DNA of 64,000 bases from Nostoc sp. NMS2. Lineage in GTDB: Bacteria > Cyanobacteriota > Cyanobacteriia > Cyanobacteriales > Nostocaceae. Under the pieces are notes generated by a model. That model had not been told where the DNA came from. It did not search any database and was given only the letters and a program-made list of their open reading frames with translations. Below are positions 53,892-63,523 of the stretch, piece after piece (position 1 is the first letter of the stretch; each line of letters opens with the position of its first letter). The position numbers and the translations under genes were made by a program. The stretch lies in the NCBI RefSeq assembly GCF_017115105.1, contig NZ_JABXKH010000105.1:1-64000 (forward strand), in the 5' to 3' direction.

Positions 53892-54431
53892 TTATAATTT
53901 TTGCTCAAAATTAGGTGCGTATGTCTGGAGTAAGGCGCTAACTTGGCGCACAACCTCATTACCAGTGTTTTTGCCTAAAGCTTGCCGTTCTGGGAAGAAA
54001 TCGGGTCGATCTAGATAACGATTAATCGCCTCACTTACTTGCTGAGAAATTAAGTCTTGCAGTTGTGCCTGAGCTGTTTGGCGCTGGAAGCTAGCACCCT
54101 CTTCCGTAGTAGCATACAAAGGTGGTAGTCGATTCAGAGCATAAGCAGCAATATCTCCGACATCTAGAGAACTTTCGCTGGTGGCTTCAATTTCCGCGAC
54201 TCTGGCGATCGCTTCTGTCAGTACTAATTCTTCCATGACGTTAATGAATTGTTTGCGAGGTACCGCCACTACCTCACCAGTCAATAGCGCTCCCATGAGC
54301 CGATCCAGCGCCATATACTCTTCAATTGAGAGTTCCGAAGCGTTATCACAGATTCTACCGACTTCTGCTTCCATTGCTGGTGTCAAATAACCATCCTGGA
54401 GAGCTTGTTCTACAATTTTTTCGATACTCAT
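53892..54431 (-). CDS. ComFB-domain protein
   Basis: About 179 residues from the ATG at 54431 (MSIEKIVEQALQDGYL); a start 15 bases further upstream is less likely. The middle holds the ComFB-type segment INVMEELVLTEAIARVAEIE and VGDIAAYALNRLPPLYATTE. The Cys residues found in some ComFB proteins are absent. ComFB domains occur in late-competence operons of Bacillus and in many cyanobacterial proteins; some bind cyclic di-nucleotides. Function here is unknown. It is monocistronic. Confidence 0.75.
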   Translation of the reverse strand: MSIEKIVEQALQDGYLTPAMEAEVGRICDNASELSIEEYMALDRLMGALLTGEVVAVPRKQFINVMEELVLTEAIARVAEIEATSESSLDVGDIAAYALNRLPPLYATTEEGASFQRQTAQAQLQDLISQQVSEAINRYLDRPDFFPERQALGKNTGNEVVRQVSALLQTYAPNFEQKL

Positions 54432-54553
54432 AACACTTATCATCATTTACGTTAGCCAAGTAAGGTAGGGACGGTATCAATCCAATTGATTTTGCCTAAT
54501 CTTTCAGCAAAAAAAACACAAATTATGCACAGACGCGATCCACTCCGCCTCTA

Positions 54554-55489
54554 CTAATTAACGACCTTAGTTCGCCAAGGTGTTGGATCAACAGATTGTC
54601 CGTTGACATACAGACCCCAGTGCAAATGTGGCCCCGTGGCAGCACCTGTTGAACCAACTGCGCCAATTACTTGACCAGCTTTCACAAAATCACCTTCTTT
54701 GACGTTAATACGACTCAGGTGCATGAAAATACTGGTTACTCCTTGACCGTGGTCAATGCCAACTACGTTACCGTGTATCCGAAACCCTTGGGATACCCTA
54801 CCTACCAAAGCAACTCGCCCAGGGGCTGGGGCAATCACCGGAGATCCGGCAGCACCAGCGTAGTCAAGACCACGATGATAGTAGTCCTTTGCAAATGTAC
54901 CATTATAGTAGCGGCGTACACCATAGTTTGTACTCATCCGCCCTGCATTTGGCTTCAAAAATACCCCATTCCAATACTTTTCTGGTGTTTGTAGTGCCTT
55001 GAAAGCCGCTACACGCTTAAGTTCATATTCTGTAGCATCCACTCCGGCTTTGCCAGGTGGCAAAGTAATACGTTGTACGGGGAACTTGCGATTAAGCACA
55101 TTCACAGCTAAGTTTTGTACTTGACCATCCCCTGCAACCTTAAGTGTTCTAGTTCCAGCTTTTTCTAGTGGAGTTGTGGGAACAAAAGCCCGATACTGAT
55201 TGGGGGCAATTTGAAAGGCTGGGTATGTATTATTGCCATTTGATACTGTTGGATTTTTAACATTCTCAGGATTATCTAGATTAATCTCTACCGAGAGTGT
55301 ATCCCCTAATTTAGGACTAGTTGGAGTCACCTTTACTTGTAAAGCATCTACAGGCAATGCCAAGGTGATAGGGAGAACAGCAAATATTCCCTTTAACACA
55401 TTTATTGCCAGGCGATTGGCTGTCAAACTTTTGACATCAAAACCGAGCAAATTGTTGTTTGAACTACTAGTGCTATTCTCAATAATCAT
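54554..55489 (-). CDS. M23-family peptidase (LytM-like)
   Basis: A 311-residue envelope hydrolase. A hydrophobic signal-like segment (NVLKGIFAVLPITLALPVDA) lies at about residues 33-52. A beta-sandwich region covers about 55-130. The zinc-binding motifs of the LytM fold are HRGLDYAGAAG (HxxxD) and GPHLHWGLYVNG (HxH). It probably cleaves peptidoglycan crosslinks in the periplasm. It is monocistronic, with no obvious promoter read. Confidence 0.9.
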   Translation of the reverse strand: MIIENSTSSSNNNLLGFDVKSLTANRLAINVLKGIFAVLPITLALPVDALQVKVTPTSPKLGDTLSVEINLDNPENVKNPTVSNGNNTYPAFQIAPNQYRAFVPTTPLEKAGTRTLKVAGDGQVQNLAVNVLNRKFPVQRITLPPGKAGVDATEYELKRVAAFKALQTPEKYWNGVFLKPNAGRMSTNYGVRRYYNGTFAKDYYHRGLDYAGAAGSPVIAPAPGRVALVGRVSQGFRIHGNVVGIDHGQGVTSIFMHLSRINVKEGDFVKAGQVIGAVGSTGAATGPHLHWGLYVNGQSVDPTPWRTKVVN

Positions 55490-56200
55490 AGAGCTACAAA
55501 AATTCCTTGCTTGTGTTGGAAAATAGACTAGCTTATTTTTACTCGTGTTTCCTCTTTAATGTAGATGTTTTTGAAACCCTCCAGAGACTTATGGGCAGTA
55601 CACTGGCATGAGGTAGGAGATAAGAGAGAATGATTTGTAACTGTAATTTAGTTAGTTGGTATTAAATTTATGTATTACATTGGCATTGGCAATGATCTTA
55701 AAATTTAACTAGATTGAAGGCAAAGACTCTATAGTGGTTTGCCAAGGTATCATTTATTAGGCAACAAAAGAAACCCGTTGTGATTATACCCATTACATAA
55801 TAATACTTGAAGAAAATTTTGTAATCAACTGGACACTTGTTCAACTGGACACTCGTACTGCATTGTTAAGTTAAAATTGGTGCAAGTAAATCACGCAAAC
55901 CAGGTAAACCAAGGGGAAGGTGTTAGAAATAACCCTATTAAATTTAGGCAAAGCTCGATTTAGTAAGTTATTGAGCATTTAATTTGCAAAAATAGGGTAG
56001 TCATCTTGCCTACCCTACAATAATTTTTAGTAAAATATAGTGTGAAATTATTGGATTTTTGATTTATCTAATTCTTAATCACCGTTTATATACTAATAAC
56101 AAATATTATTAGTGTTGATATAAGGTTTAAAACAACAGTGATTTTACTTAAAATTTTCTGGTTTCGATTTCTGAGCTTGAGGAATGAAAGCTGATTAACT
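55490..56200. other. 711-base intergenic region
   Basis: No gene is seen. A small palindromic repeat GGGTAGTCATCTTGCCTACCC lies around 55,994-56,016, related to the copy at 49,866. An imperfect direct repeat AACTGGACACTTGTTCAACT lies around 55,828. The rest is AT-rich. Confidence 0.45.
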
Positions 56201-56899
56201 TTAGGTTGAGAGTGTCAATTCTGACTTGAGCTTACCATCTTCCATGTCAACGATGCGATCGGCAATGTCAAGGATACGGTTGTCATGAGTAACCATCAAG
56301 ATGGTACAGCTTTGTTCTTTTGCCAGTTTTTGCATAAGATTGACTACATCCCGACCCGATTGACTGTCAAGGGCGGCGGTGGGTTCATCCGCTAGGATTA
56401 TTTGAGGATAACTGACTAAGGCACGAGCGATCGCTACTCGTTGTTTTTGTCCTCCAGATAGTTTTTCAGGATAGTAATGTAAATGATTTCCTAATCCTAC
56501 CTGCTCTAACATCTGGGCTGACCTAGCTAGCATCTTTTTTAACCCAAGATATTTGTGCAATTCCAAAGCCATTTTGACGTTTTGGAGTGCCGTTAAACTC
56601 CCATGCAAGTTATGTGCTTGGAAAATATAACCGTTATGCCGTCGCGCTTGGATTAATTGTTCACTACTAGCACCACAAAGTTCTCGCCCCAACACCTGCA
56701 AACTACCAGATTGGGCAGAACGCAATCCACCAACTAAGGTTAGCAAGGTAGTCTTTCCAGAACCAGAGGGGCCGGTCATAATAATAATTTCACCGACGTT
56801 AATCTCTAAGTTGATGTTAGATAAAACTTGCTTGCGGAGTGAACTATGACCAAAGTAGTGGTCGAGATTTTTAATAGAGATAACAGATTGACTAGTCAT
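56201..56899 (-). CDS. devA: DevA-type ABC exporter ATPase
   Basis: A 232-residue ATPase of the LolD/MacB class. Walker A GPSGSGKTT is at residues 43-51, the signature is LSGGQKQRVAIARAL and Walker B IILADEPTAALDSQ. Together with DevB and DevC it forms the exporter that in Nostoc carries heterocyst glycolipids to the outer layer. It is the last gene of a devB-devC-devA operon on the minus strand, separated from devC by a STRR-filled 88-base gap. Several DevBCA-like paralogues exist per genome, so heterocyst specificity is inferred. Confidence 0.9.
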   Translation of the reverse strand: MTSQSVISIKNLDHYFGHSSLRKQVLSNINLEINVGEIIIMTGPSGSGKTTLLTLVGGLRSAQSGSLQVLGRELCGASSEQLIQARRHNGYIFQAHNLHGSLTALQNVKMALELHKYLGLKKMLARSAQMLEQVGLGNHLHYYPEKLSGGQKQRVAIARALVSYPQIILADEPTAALDSQSGRDVVNLMQKLAKEQSCTILMVTHDNRILDIADRIVDMEDGKLKSELTLST

Positions 56900-56987
56900 A
56901 AATAGCTCGATTACTCGTGACGATTGTCATTGGTCATTTGTCCTTTGTTTTTTGCAAATGACCAATGACAAATGACAAATGACAAAT
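56900..56987. repeat. STRR inverted repeat between devC and devA
   Basis: GTCATTGGTCATTTGTCC with the mirror GCAAATGACCAATGACAA and three ATGACAA heptamers form a hairpin inside the operon. It could modulate devA expression relative to devBC. Confidence 0.6.
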
Positions 56988-58160
56988 TTAAAACATATCA
57001 GCAGGATCGGTGGCTTGGAGTTTGCGGGTGGCGATCGCACCGGAAATTGTACACATAATGATAGTCAGCACTAATACTTGCAATGCCCGAATCGCAGTCA
57101 TGTACATGGGTAAATTTGTGGCACTGCGAGTCAGTTGGTAAAGTGCTAAGGACACTCCCAATCCGGGAAGGAAGCCCAGTGCTGCCAATATCAACGATTC
57201 TTCAAGCACCACACCCAGCAGGTAGTAATTGCGATATCCCATTGCTTTAAAGGTGGCGTATTCCCGAATATGGGCATTAACATCGGTGGAAAGGACTTGA
57301 TAGACGATAATCACGCCCACCACAAAGCCCATTGATACACCCAGGCTGAAAATAAAGCCTATTGGGGAATTGGTTCTCCAGAAGTTGTTTTCAAATTCAA
57401 TAAATTCGGCGTGGGTTAAGACTCTGACATCATCTCTCAGGTAGGCTTTCAAGCTTGTTGCGACTTTTTTCGGGTCATAGCCTGGTTTTACCTTAATCAA
57501 ACCTAGACTGATGCTACTTGACTGTCGCCCTGAAAATAGCCGCAAAAAGTTTTGATCGCTGGTAATCAGGTTGCCATCGGAACCAAAGGAAGCCCCGACT
57601 TGAAATAAGCCACTAATGGTAATCGTGCGCCGTTCTATTTCGGTGGTTAGGGTTTTACCTTGGTCAATTTGAGCGATCGCTTTTTGATAATCTCCTCTTG
57701 CACCACGGTCGAACAAAACGGTATCTGGTAGCTTAATTGCCTGCAATTGCTGGTTAACATCTGGTAAGTCAAAGGCTGGCTTATCTGGATTGAAGCCGAT
57801 AACTAACACCCCCGTCTCACGATGTGTTTGAGGATTTTTCCAGATTGTGTTATTGAAATACATTGGTTCTGCCGACTTCACCCCTGGTATATCCATTGCT
57901 TGGTAAAGTCGCCGCCGAGAAAATGTAGACAAGCTTGGCAGGTTACGGGCTTGGGGACTGGTTAAAACAATGTCTGCTTGCAAACTGCGATGTAGTCTGG
58001 TGTTACTGTCATACAGCGCAGTCTGAAAGCCCAGCTGCATGAACATGAGAAGATCCGCAAAGGCAATGCCTGACAATGCTACCAAGAGGCGGCTTTTTTC
58101 ATGGTTCAGTTGCAGCCATCCTAGAGGGGTTCGCCGTTGCAGTTGTTTGATTAATCCCAT
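56988..58160 (-). CDS. devC: DevC-type ABC exporter permease
   Basis: A 390-residue permease of the MacB/DevC type. The chosen ATG at 58160 begins [20 protein letters not shown], followed by a membrane helix ([20 protein letters not shown]), a periplasmic domain of about 200 residues and three C-terminal helices ([20 protein letters not shown] among them). The longer frame to 58325 is made of repeat-encoded residues and is rejected. It forms the membrane channel of the devBCA exporter. Confidence 0.9.
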   Translation of the reverse strand: MGLIKQLQRRTPLGWLQLNHEKSRLLVALSGIAFADLLMFMQLGFQTALYDSNTRLHRSLQADIVLTSPQARNLPSLSTFSRRRLYQAMDIPGVKSAEPMYFNNTIWKNPQTHRETGVLVIGFNPDKPAFDLPDVNQQLQAIKLPDTVLFDRGARGDYQKAIAQIDQGKTLTTEIERRTITISGLFQVGASFGSDGNLITSDQNFLRLFSGRQSSSISLGLIKVKPGYDPKKVATSLKAYLRDDVRVLTHAEFIEFENNFWRTNSPIGFIFSLGVSMGFVVGVIIVYQVLSTDVNAHIREYATFKAMGYRNYYLLGVVLEESLILAALGFLPGLGVSLALYQLTRSATNLPMYMTAIRALQVLVLTIIMCTISGAIATRKLQATDPADMF

Positions 58161-58340
58161 AGTGGGGGTGGGGATGAGGGGGATGAGGGAGCAGGGGAGG
58201 ATGAGGGAGTGGGGGAGATGAGGGAGATGAGGGAGATGAGGGAGATGAGGGAGAAAAATGAATAACCAATGCCCAATGCCCAATGCCCAATGCCCAATGC
58301 CCAATGCCCAATTCCCAATGCCCAATTCCCAATGCCCAAT
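58161..58340. repeat. Large STRR block between devB and devC
   Basis: About five GGGAGATGA nonamers are followed by nine or so CCCAATG heptamers, with GGGGATGAGGG variants at the start. The block spans the full 180-base gap inside the operon, which could weaken co-transcription. Confidence 0.8.
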
Positions 58341-59540
58341 TTACATTTCAATTACTGCCTTAACTTGCATATTGGTTAAGCTGGCAGCTTTTCGGCTGGA
58401 GGCTTCATCTAGTCGGATATAAACTTCTACTACTCTGTTGTCGATATTGCTGACGGGATCTGTGTTAATGACATTCTGCCGTCGTACTTGCAAACCTTTG
58501 CGATCTACGATTCCCTGCAATTCAATCGGGAGGTAATCGCCAAATATTCGTACTTGTTGCCCTGAATTAACTTTGCCGATATCGCTTTCATAGACTTCGG
58601 CTATGACATACATTTGGCTAGTTTGTCCAATATCAGCAATGCCATCATTTGAGACTAATTCGCCAGGATGGGTGTGGATCTCGAATACCTGTCCATTTTG
58701 GGGCGATCGCACTTGGGCCTGTTTTAGATTGACTTTTGCCAGATTCATGGCTGCTACAGCCCGATTGATTTCTGCTTGGGCAGCTTCTACATCTACTCCT
58801 CGTACCTCAGCAATTTCCTCAAGGGTTGCTGTGGCCTGTTTTACCTTTTGCTGACTAGTTGATTGAGTACGATTTAATTGTGCCTGTGATTCTTGCAGGC
58901 TTTTTTGGGCGGTTTCTAAGTTTAAACGCTTACTATCCCGTTGGGAGGCGGAAATTGCACCCTGTTGATATAGTTGCTGATAACGTTCGTCTTCTGCTTG
59001 GGCATTTTGCACTTCGGCTTGGAATCGCTCAATTGTCGCTGCTTGAGTATTAATATCACCTTGGCGTTCTGCTTCTAAGCGAGCGATCGCGGCTTTTTGG
59101 GCGGCAATTTCACCATGTTTCGCACCTGCTTGGGTGCGGTTTAGGTTTGCCTGTGCTACTTTTACTTGTTCCTGCGCCTCTTTTAATTCTGCCTGCAAGC
59201 GATCGCGGCTATTCAAAATCGCAATCACTTGTCCCGCTTTTACCCAATCCCCCTCCTTTACTAACAACTTTTCTACCCGACTTCCTTCAGCAGATACCGC
59301 AGCAGAAAGTTTTATTACCTTTCCCTGTGGTTCAATTCGTCCTAAAGCTGTTACCGTTTTTAACTGTGGCAATTGTGTTGCTGGCACTTGTGTCTCTGGA
59401 TTTGCATAATTTTGCCAGCGTTTTACTATATAAAAACTTATTCCGCCAACCAATAAAGATGCAATTATACCTATAGCAACAGATGGACGCAGAATAGACT
59501 TAGGGAATGTTCTGTACCCTAGCTTTGAGTTTCGTACCAT
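58341..59540 (-). CDS. devB: DevB-type membrane fusion protein
   Basis: A 399-residue HlyD-family periplasmic adaptor. The N-terminal helix [20 protein letters not shown] spans the inner membrane. A biotinyl-lipoyl-like half ([20 protein letters not shown]) precedes a long Ala/Gln-rich coiled coil at about residues 105-290 and the second half [19 protein letters not shown]-like. It bridges DevC to a TolC-type outer-membrane channel. It is the first gene of devBCA. The stretch 59541-59980 upstream contains no exact NtcA box (GTA-N8-TAC). Confidence 0.9.
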   Translation of the reverse strand: MVRNSKLGYRTFPKSILRPSVAIGIIASLLVGGISFYIVKRWQNYANPETQVPATQLPQLKTVTALGRIEPQGKVIKLSAAVSAEGSRVEKLLVKEGDWVKAGQVIAILNSRDRLQAELKEAQEQVKVAQANLNRTQAGAKHGEIAAQKAAIARLEAERQGDINTQAATIERFQAEVQNAQAEDERYQQLYQQGAISASQRDSKRLNLETAQKSLQESQAQLNRTQSTSQQKVKQATATLEEIAEVRGVDVEAAQAEINRAVAAMNLAKVNLKQAQVRSPQNGQVFEIHTHPGELVSNDGIADIGQTSQMYVIAEVYESDIGKVNSGQQVRIFGDYLPIELQGIVDRKGLQVRRQNVINTDPVSNIDNRVVEVYIRLDEASSRKAASLTNMQVKAVIEM

Positions 59541-59980
59541 AGATTACCTCTTAACTAGTGGCGCAGAAAAAACTAAACTTCTGTTAGTTATTGTTAATTT
59601 ATCGATTCAAAGTTCATAAAAAATGAAAATTGTTGACAATTTATCAATCTGCTGCGATTTGTCTGTATACGATAATAAAAAATCACTCTCCAGTATTAAG
59701 AGCTTTATGTTAAGGATGAGTTAGTTTTCTTTTTTGAAAGTACTTAGGTATAGTAAACGGTTTCCAAATTACGGGTTGTAACAGTGCCAACAATCAGAGG
59801 TAAATTCAGTCAAAAAGAAATATCTTTTGTCATGATAAATAAATAATCTTCAATTCCTAAAAAATCTCTTGAAATTTTATACTTTTATAAGTTTTGTGAT
59901 ATGTTTTTACTATTAAAAGTTATTTGAATAAATTAATTCTGTTAGCGTACCCGGAATTTATTCAGGTGTCATAAACTTTT
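59541..59980 (-). promoter_or_regulatory. devB upstream region
   Basis: AT-rich and non-coding. In Nostoc PCC 7120 devB is controlled through an NtcA box (GTA-N8-TAC). I find no exact box here; the nearest is GTACTTAGGTATAG at 59740-59753, which ends TAG. A TTGACAATT element lies around 59,632. This may be a devBCA paralogue under different control. Confidence 0.4.
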
Positions 59981-60117
59981 CTGACTTTTTACGGTATCTG
60001 GAAAACCTCTCTCTAAATCTCTCTCCTTTTAGGAGAGAGATTTTGAATTTTCCCCCTTCCCGCGTCGGGAAGGGGGCTAGGGGGTTAGGTTAATCGTTAG
60101 CTTACGTGAAAAGTCAG
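59981..60117. mobile_element. MITE-like element with 10-bp target duplication
   Basis: The 13-base ends CTGACTTTTTACG and the inverted CGTGAAAAGTCAG flank a 137-bp element. Flanks ATAAACTTTT (59971-59980) and ATAAGCTTTT (60118-60127) differ at one base and look like a target duplication. The inside holds CTCTCTCCTTTTAGGAGAGA and CCTTCCCGCGTCGGGAAGG palindromes, common in Nostoc genomes. No coding capacity. Confidence 0.65.
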
Positions 60118-60228
60118 ATAAGCTTTTATTTAGATATAGCTTCTAAAGATGTATCCATGTAATAAGAGCGCACAGCTAAGTGTACGCCCGCATAAATAAA
60201 TGTATTTCACTGAATTGAAATATGTGAT

Positions 60229-60930
60229 TTAGCTCATCGAATTGCTCAAAAACACGATGCCGATCGCACAAAAAGCGAAGCCAGTAATGCTAATTTTCCA
60301 GGGTAAAGTTCGGTTTATTTCTCCCATACCCATTGCACCACCAATTTCTCTGGCACTCATGGCAACCGCAAACAGAGTCAATGCCATACCTAGTATATAG
60401 GCAATTAGTGGCATCATTCCTGCCCCAATAATAGACTCAGCAACAGTGTAACCCTGAAATAAACCAGCACTGATGCCCATCAGAGCAAGTACCACAAAGT
60501 TTGGTTGATTTGGCATCATCAGCATAGTACTAAAAACGATGGTAGAAATAGCGATGGCTGCGCCAACGCTTTCAGCGAACGCTATTTCTGTGCCTGGGAA
60601 ATTTACCTGGAATAGATGAATTACAATGCCCAAGATTGCTGCTAAGACAAAATATCCAGCGATCGCAGCGCCACGAACAAATATAGATGAGAGTAAGCCA
60701 ATAGCAACAATCCCCACTAAACAATCTAAGCCAAGTACTGGATCTGCCAATCCCCAGAGAAAGCCTTCCCAGCAGTTAGTGATGGTATGGTTAAGTGGTG
60801 TTCCACTCAATGAACTCAGTAAGCTAATTAAAATTAAGGCTGCGATCGCTCCAATATGGCGATCCATTAACTTCGAGGTGTAAAATTCCTGTGAAGCACG
60901 GAATTCTGATAATTTCCTTTTGAACATCAC
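60229..60930 (-). CDS. HupE/UreJ-like membrane protein lacking key histidines
   Basis: A 233-residue protein with about six or seven hydrophobic segments. The region FLWGLADPVLGLDCLVGIVA aligns with the HupE/UreJ metal-transport motif HPxxGxDH: both histidines are replaced (Asp63 and Cys70), while the Asp69 of the pair remains. FVVLALMGISAGLFQGYTVA and IIGAGMMPLIAYILGMAL follow. The family moves nickel or cobalt; the altered motif makes that doubtful here. It is monocistronic. Confidence 0.72.
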   Translation of the reverse strand: MMFKRKLSEFRASQEFYTSKLMDRHIGAIAALILISLLSSLSGTPLNHTITNCWEGFLWGLADPVLGLDCLVGIVAIGLLSSIFVRGAAIAGYFVLAAILGIVIHLFQVNFPGTEIAFAESVGAAIAISTIVFSTMLMMPNQPNFVVLALMGISAGLFQGYTVAESIIGAGMMPLIAYILGMALTLFAVAMSAREIGGAMGMGEINRTLPWKISITGFAFCAIGIVFLSNSMS

Positions 60931-61313
60931 TATATGCCAAATTAGTTTTTTCGGTAATTTATACTACCCACCTATCCCAAAAAACTAACGTGGTAATTAC
61001 ATTACTTTGTACTAGCTTCATGAAGTTATCCAAAGCCACAGTGGTTGAAAAGTATAACGGACTGCATAGGCGTTGGTGTAGCCTCTTGTAGAGAAGTCCG
61101 TCGCAGATATCGCTACCAACAATCGTCAATACTTGATATTAAAAACGGTATCTAATCGACTGCAAATATAGTAGGGAAATAGAGCGCAATTTCCTTTTAT
61201 CCTAGTATTTTCTCTCAGATGGAATGCTCACCTTTACTTAACCTAAAACTTCTCTTAATTGAACTCTATTCAAAAGAAGACTAATCTAGAAAATACCTTC
61301 ATTGGAAGAGAGA
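60931..61313. other. 383-base intergenic region with a dispersed repeat
   Basis: Nothing coding. The repeat GCATAGGCGTTGGTGTAGCC, CTTGTAGAGAAGTCCGTCGC and AGATATCGCT occupies about 61,064-61,116, a repeat common in Nostocales genomes. A GGAAGAGAG motif at 61304-61312 serves as ribosome-binding site of the gene at 61314. Confidence 0.5.
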
Positions 61314-63122
61314 ATGAAATTTATCAAATTGTTACTACTTAGTACTGTTCTCATCTTCTTTGTATGGATTAGTCCACTGCACGCTAGTCCAATAGCCCAA
61401 TTGCCAACTCCTTTACTTCCAGTTTCCCAACGGGAAACAACATCTCTCAAAAATTCCCAGGATGTATTGACTGTTGCAACTTTTAACGTCGAGAATTTAG
61501 ATCCAAAAGATCGACGCTTTGAGAATATTGCCAAAATTCTTGGCAATAATTTGAACGCACCAGATGTCATCAGTTTGGTTGAAGTTCAGGATAACAACGG
61601 GCCAATTGATGATGATGTTGTGAATGCAAACGAGACTTACCAAAAACTGATTGCTGCACTCGAAGATATCGGTAGTCCAGCATACGATTTTGTGGATATT
61701 GCGCCCAACGACGATCGAGATGGTGGAGAACCTGGAGGTAATATTCGTGTCGGTTTATTATTTCAACCTAGCCGGATAACTCTAGCAAAACTGCCCAAAA
61801 AAGGCGGTTCATTAGATGCTGTAGCTATTACTCAAGGTGCAAATGGTCTTGACCTCTCACTCAACCCAGGTCGGATTGACCCTACGAATAGTGCTTTTGA
61901 GGAAAGCCGTAAGCCACTTGCAGCAGAATTTATATTTAACGAGCAAAAGCTGTTTATCATTGCTAATCACTTTGTTTCTAAGCTGGGAGGTTCTCCTAGC
62001 GATGTTAAACGAGTCAAGCAAGCCGAAATCGTTAATGAATTCGTAGGACAAATACTAGAAGTTGACCCGCAAGCCAAAGTAATTGTACTGGGTGACTTAA
62101 ACGATTTACCCGATTCTTTACCTCTGAAAACTTTAAAGGGTAATATTCTTGAGAATCTGACTGATAGTTTACCTGCTAGCGATCGCTTTACTTTCAATTT
62201 TCGGGGAAATCCTCAACTTATTGACCATTTGTTGGTCAGTGAAAATCTTTCTCGTGTTGCTCAACCAAAAATTGACATTGTGCATGTCAACGTTGGCTTT
62301 AGTAAGCCTGTCAGCGATCATGATCCTGTGATTGCAGCGTTTACATTACCTGCTAACCAGTCCACCTCTGACACGATTCCTCCTGTTGTTCAACCCACTC
62401 CCACTCCTGTAAGTGATTCGGCAATTATATTGCCTCAATTATCCAAAGTCGCTCTAGTTGAAGAACTTGCTAAGGAATATACGCCTAGCAAAGCTTTGAA
62501 CTACGATCGCGCAAGAGACGAAATGTTTGGCATTATTGACAATCAAGCAGGTATTGTGACAGATGTCTATGCCAATTACCAAATTCGTCTAAATGGTAAT
62601 GGTAATCCTAGTCAGGAAGCTGACAAATTAGGACTGAATACTGAACACGTTTGGCCACAAAGTAAAGGGGCTAACAACGGTAATGCCCAAAGTGACCTTC
62701 ACCATTTATTTCCTGCACGAGAAAATATTAATAGTGAGCGAGGAAATAAACCCTTCGACGATATAGCCGACACAAGTACTAAAAAATGGTATCGGAATGA
62801 TACTGTTCAATCTACAATTCCTAGTAGTGCAATTGACGAGTTTAGCGAATCATCTTCTTCTAAATTTGAGCCTAGAGAGAAAGTAAAAGGGGATATAGCT
62901 AGGGCAATTTTCTACTTTTACACTATTTATCGGAATCAGGCTGAGAAAGTAGACCGAAGTTACTTTCAGAATCAGCGTCAGACTTTGTGTAAATGGAATC
63001 AGCAAGACCTACCTGATATTACTGAAATAGAACGCAGTCACGCGATCGCCAAATTTCAAGGTAATGACAATCCATTCGTGCTAGATGTCACATTAGCTGA
63101 ACGGGCATACTGTAATTCTTAA
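61314..63122 (+). CDS. Secreted two-domain nuclease: exo/endonuclease/phosphatase plus endonuclease I
   Basis: A 602-residue protein from the ATG at 61314, preceded by a GGAAGAGAG ribosome-binding site; a TTG at 61302 is the alternative. A signal peptide (KLLLLSTVLIFFVWISPLHA) leads. Residues about 45-345 form an EEP nuclease: TVATFNVENLDPK, VISLVEVQDN, IVLGDLNDLPDSLPL and the final SDHDPVIAAF. A Pro/Thr linker at about 345-370 leads to endonuclease I (about 390-600) with LNTEHVWPQSKGANNG, DLHHLFPARENIN and RGNKPFDDI. It probably degrades extracellular DNA or RNA. Each domain has its catalytic His and Asp. Confidence 0.88.
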   Translation: MKFIKLLLLSTVLIFFVWISPLHASPIAQLPTPLLPVSQRETTSLKNSQDVLTVATFNVENLDPKDRRFENIAKILGNNLNAPDVISLVEVQDNNGPIDDDVVNANETYQKLIAALEDIGSPAYDFVDIAPNDDRDGGEPGGNIRVGLLFQPSRITLAKLPKKGGSLDAVAITQGANGLDLSLNPGRIDPTNSAFEESRKPLAAEFIFNEQKLFIIANHFVSKLGGSPSDVKRVKQAEIVNEFVGQILEVDPQAKVIVLGDLNDLPDSLPLKTLKGNILENLTDSLPASDRFTFNFRGNPQLIDHLLVSENLSRVAQPKIDIVHVNVGFSKPVSDHDPVIAAFTLPANQSTSDTIPPVVQPTPTPVSDSAIILPQLSKVALVEELAKEYTPSKALNYDRARDEMFGIIDNQAGIVTDVYANYQIRLNGNGNPSQEADKLGLNTEHVWPQSKGANNGNAQSDLHHLFPARENINSERGNKPFDDIADTSTKKWYRNDTVQSTIPSSAIDEFSESSSSKFEPREKVKGDIARAIFYFYTIYRNQAEKVDRSYFQNQRQTLCKWNQQDLPDITEIERSHAIAKFQGNDNPFVLDVTLAERAYCNS

Positions 63123-63159
63123 AACAGTAGTGTTTTAGAATGGTTGTCTTACGTCTTAA

Positions 63160-63297
63160 AGGATGTTTGAAAAGTTGCAAAGTATACTAGAAACACTGCT
63201 TCCATTCCTCTCCCCCACTCCTGAGAGGCTTTGAAACCAGTTAAGGGAGCTAGATTTGAGAGGTTTTGATGTTACCAAAAAATTTTTCAAACATCCT
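63160..63297. mobile_element. MITE-like element with 14-bp inverted ends
   Basis: Perfect inverted ends AGGATGTTTGAAAA (63160-63173) and TTTTCAAACATCCT (63284-63297). Flanks on both sides read CTTAA (63155-63159 and 63298-63302), a probable 5-bp target duplication. The 138-bp element holds no gene. Confidence 0.7.
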
Positions 63298-63317
63298 CTT
63301 AATGGTTAGACCAAATT

Positions 63318-63442
63318 CAATACGGTTCAGTTAAGGCTTAACTTTTTGTCAAAGTCAATTTTTTTAACGAACCGCCAAGGACGCCAAGTACGCAAAGGAA
63401 GAGAAGAAATAGAAGAGAGAAATGCTTAACTGAACTGTATTG
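63318..63442. mobile_element. MITE with 10-bp target duplication
   Basis: Ends CAATACGGTTCAGTTAAG (63318-63335) and CTTAACTGAACTGTATTG (63425-63442) match at 17 of 18 positions as inverted repeats. The flanks AGACCAAATT at 63308-63317 and 63443-63452 are identical and immediately adjacent, a clear 10-bp target duplication. The 125-bp inside carries the dispersed AACCGCCAAGGACGCCAAG motif and no gene. Confidence 0.85.
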
Positions 63443-63523
63443 AGACCAAATTAAGCAAGTTGGCGCGAAAAAACCCAAGTATGTTACGAAACGCAAATAG
63501 GCTTTAAGCCCTTACTAATGACC

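Noticed and set aside
58099-58351. N-terminal extension of devC and overlapping frames
   Set aside because: They encode repeat-derived GIGHWAL and LPHLPH residues; the DevC-like start is at 58160.
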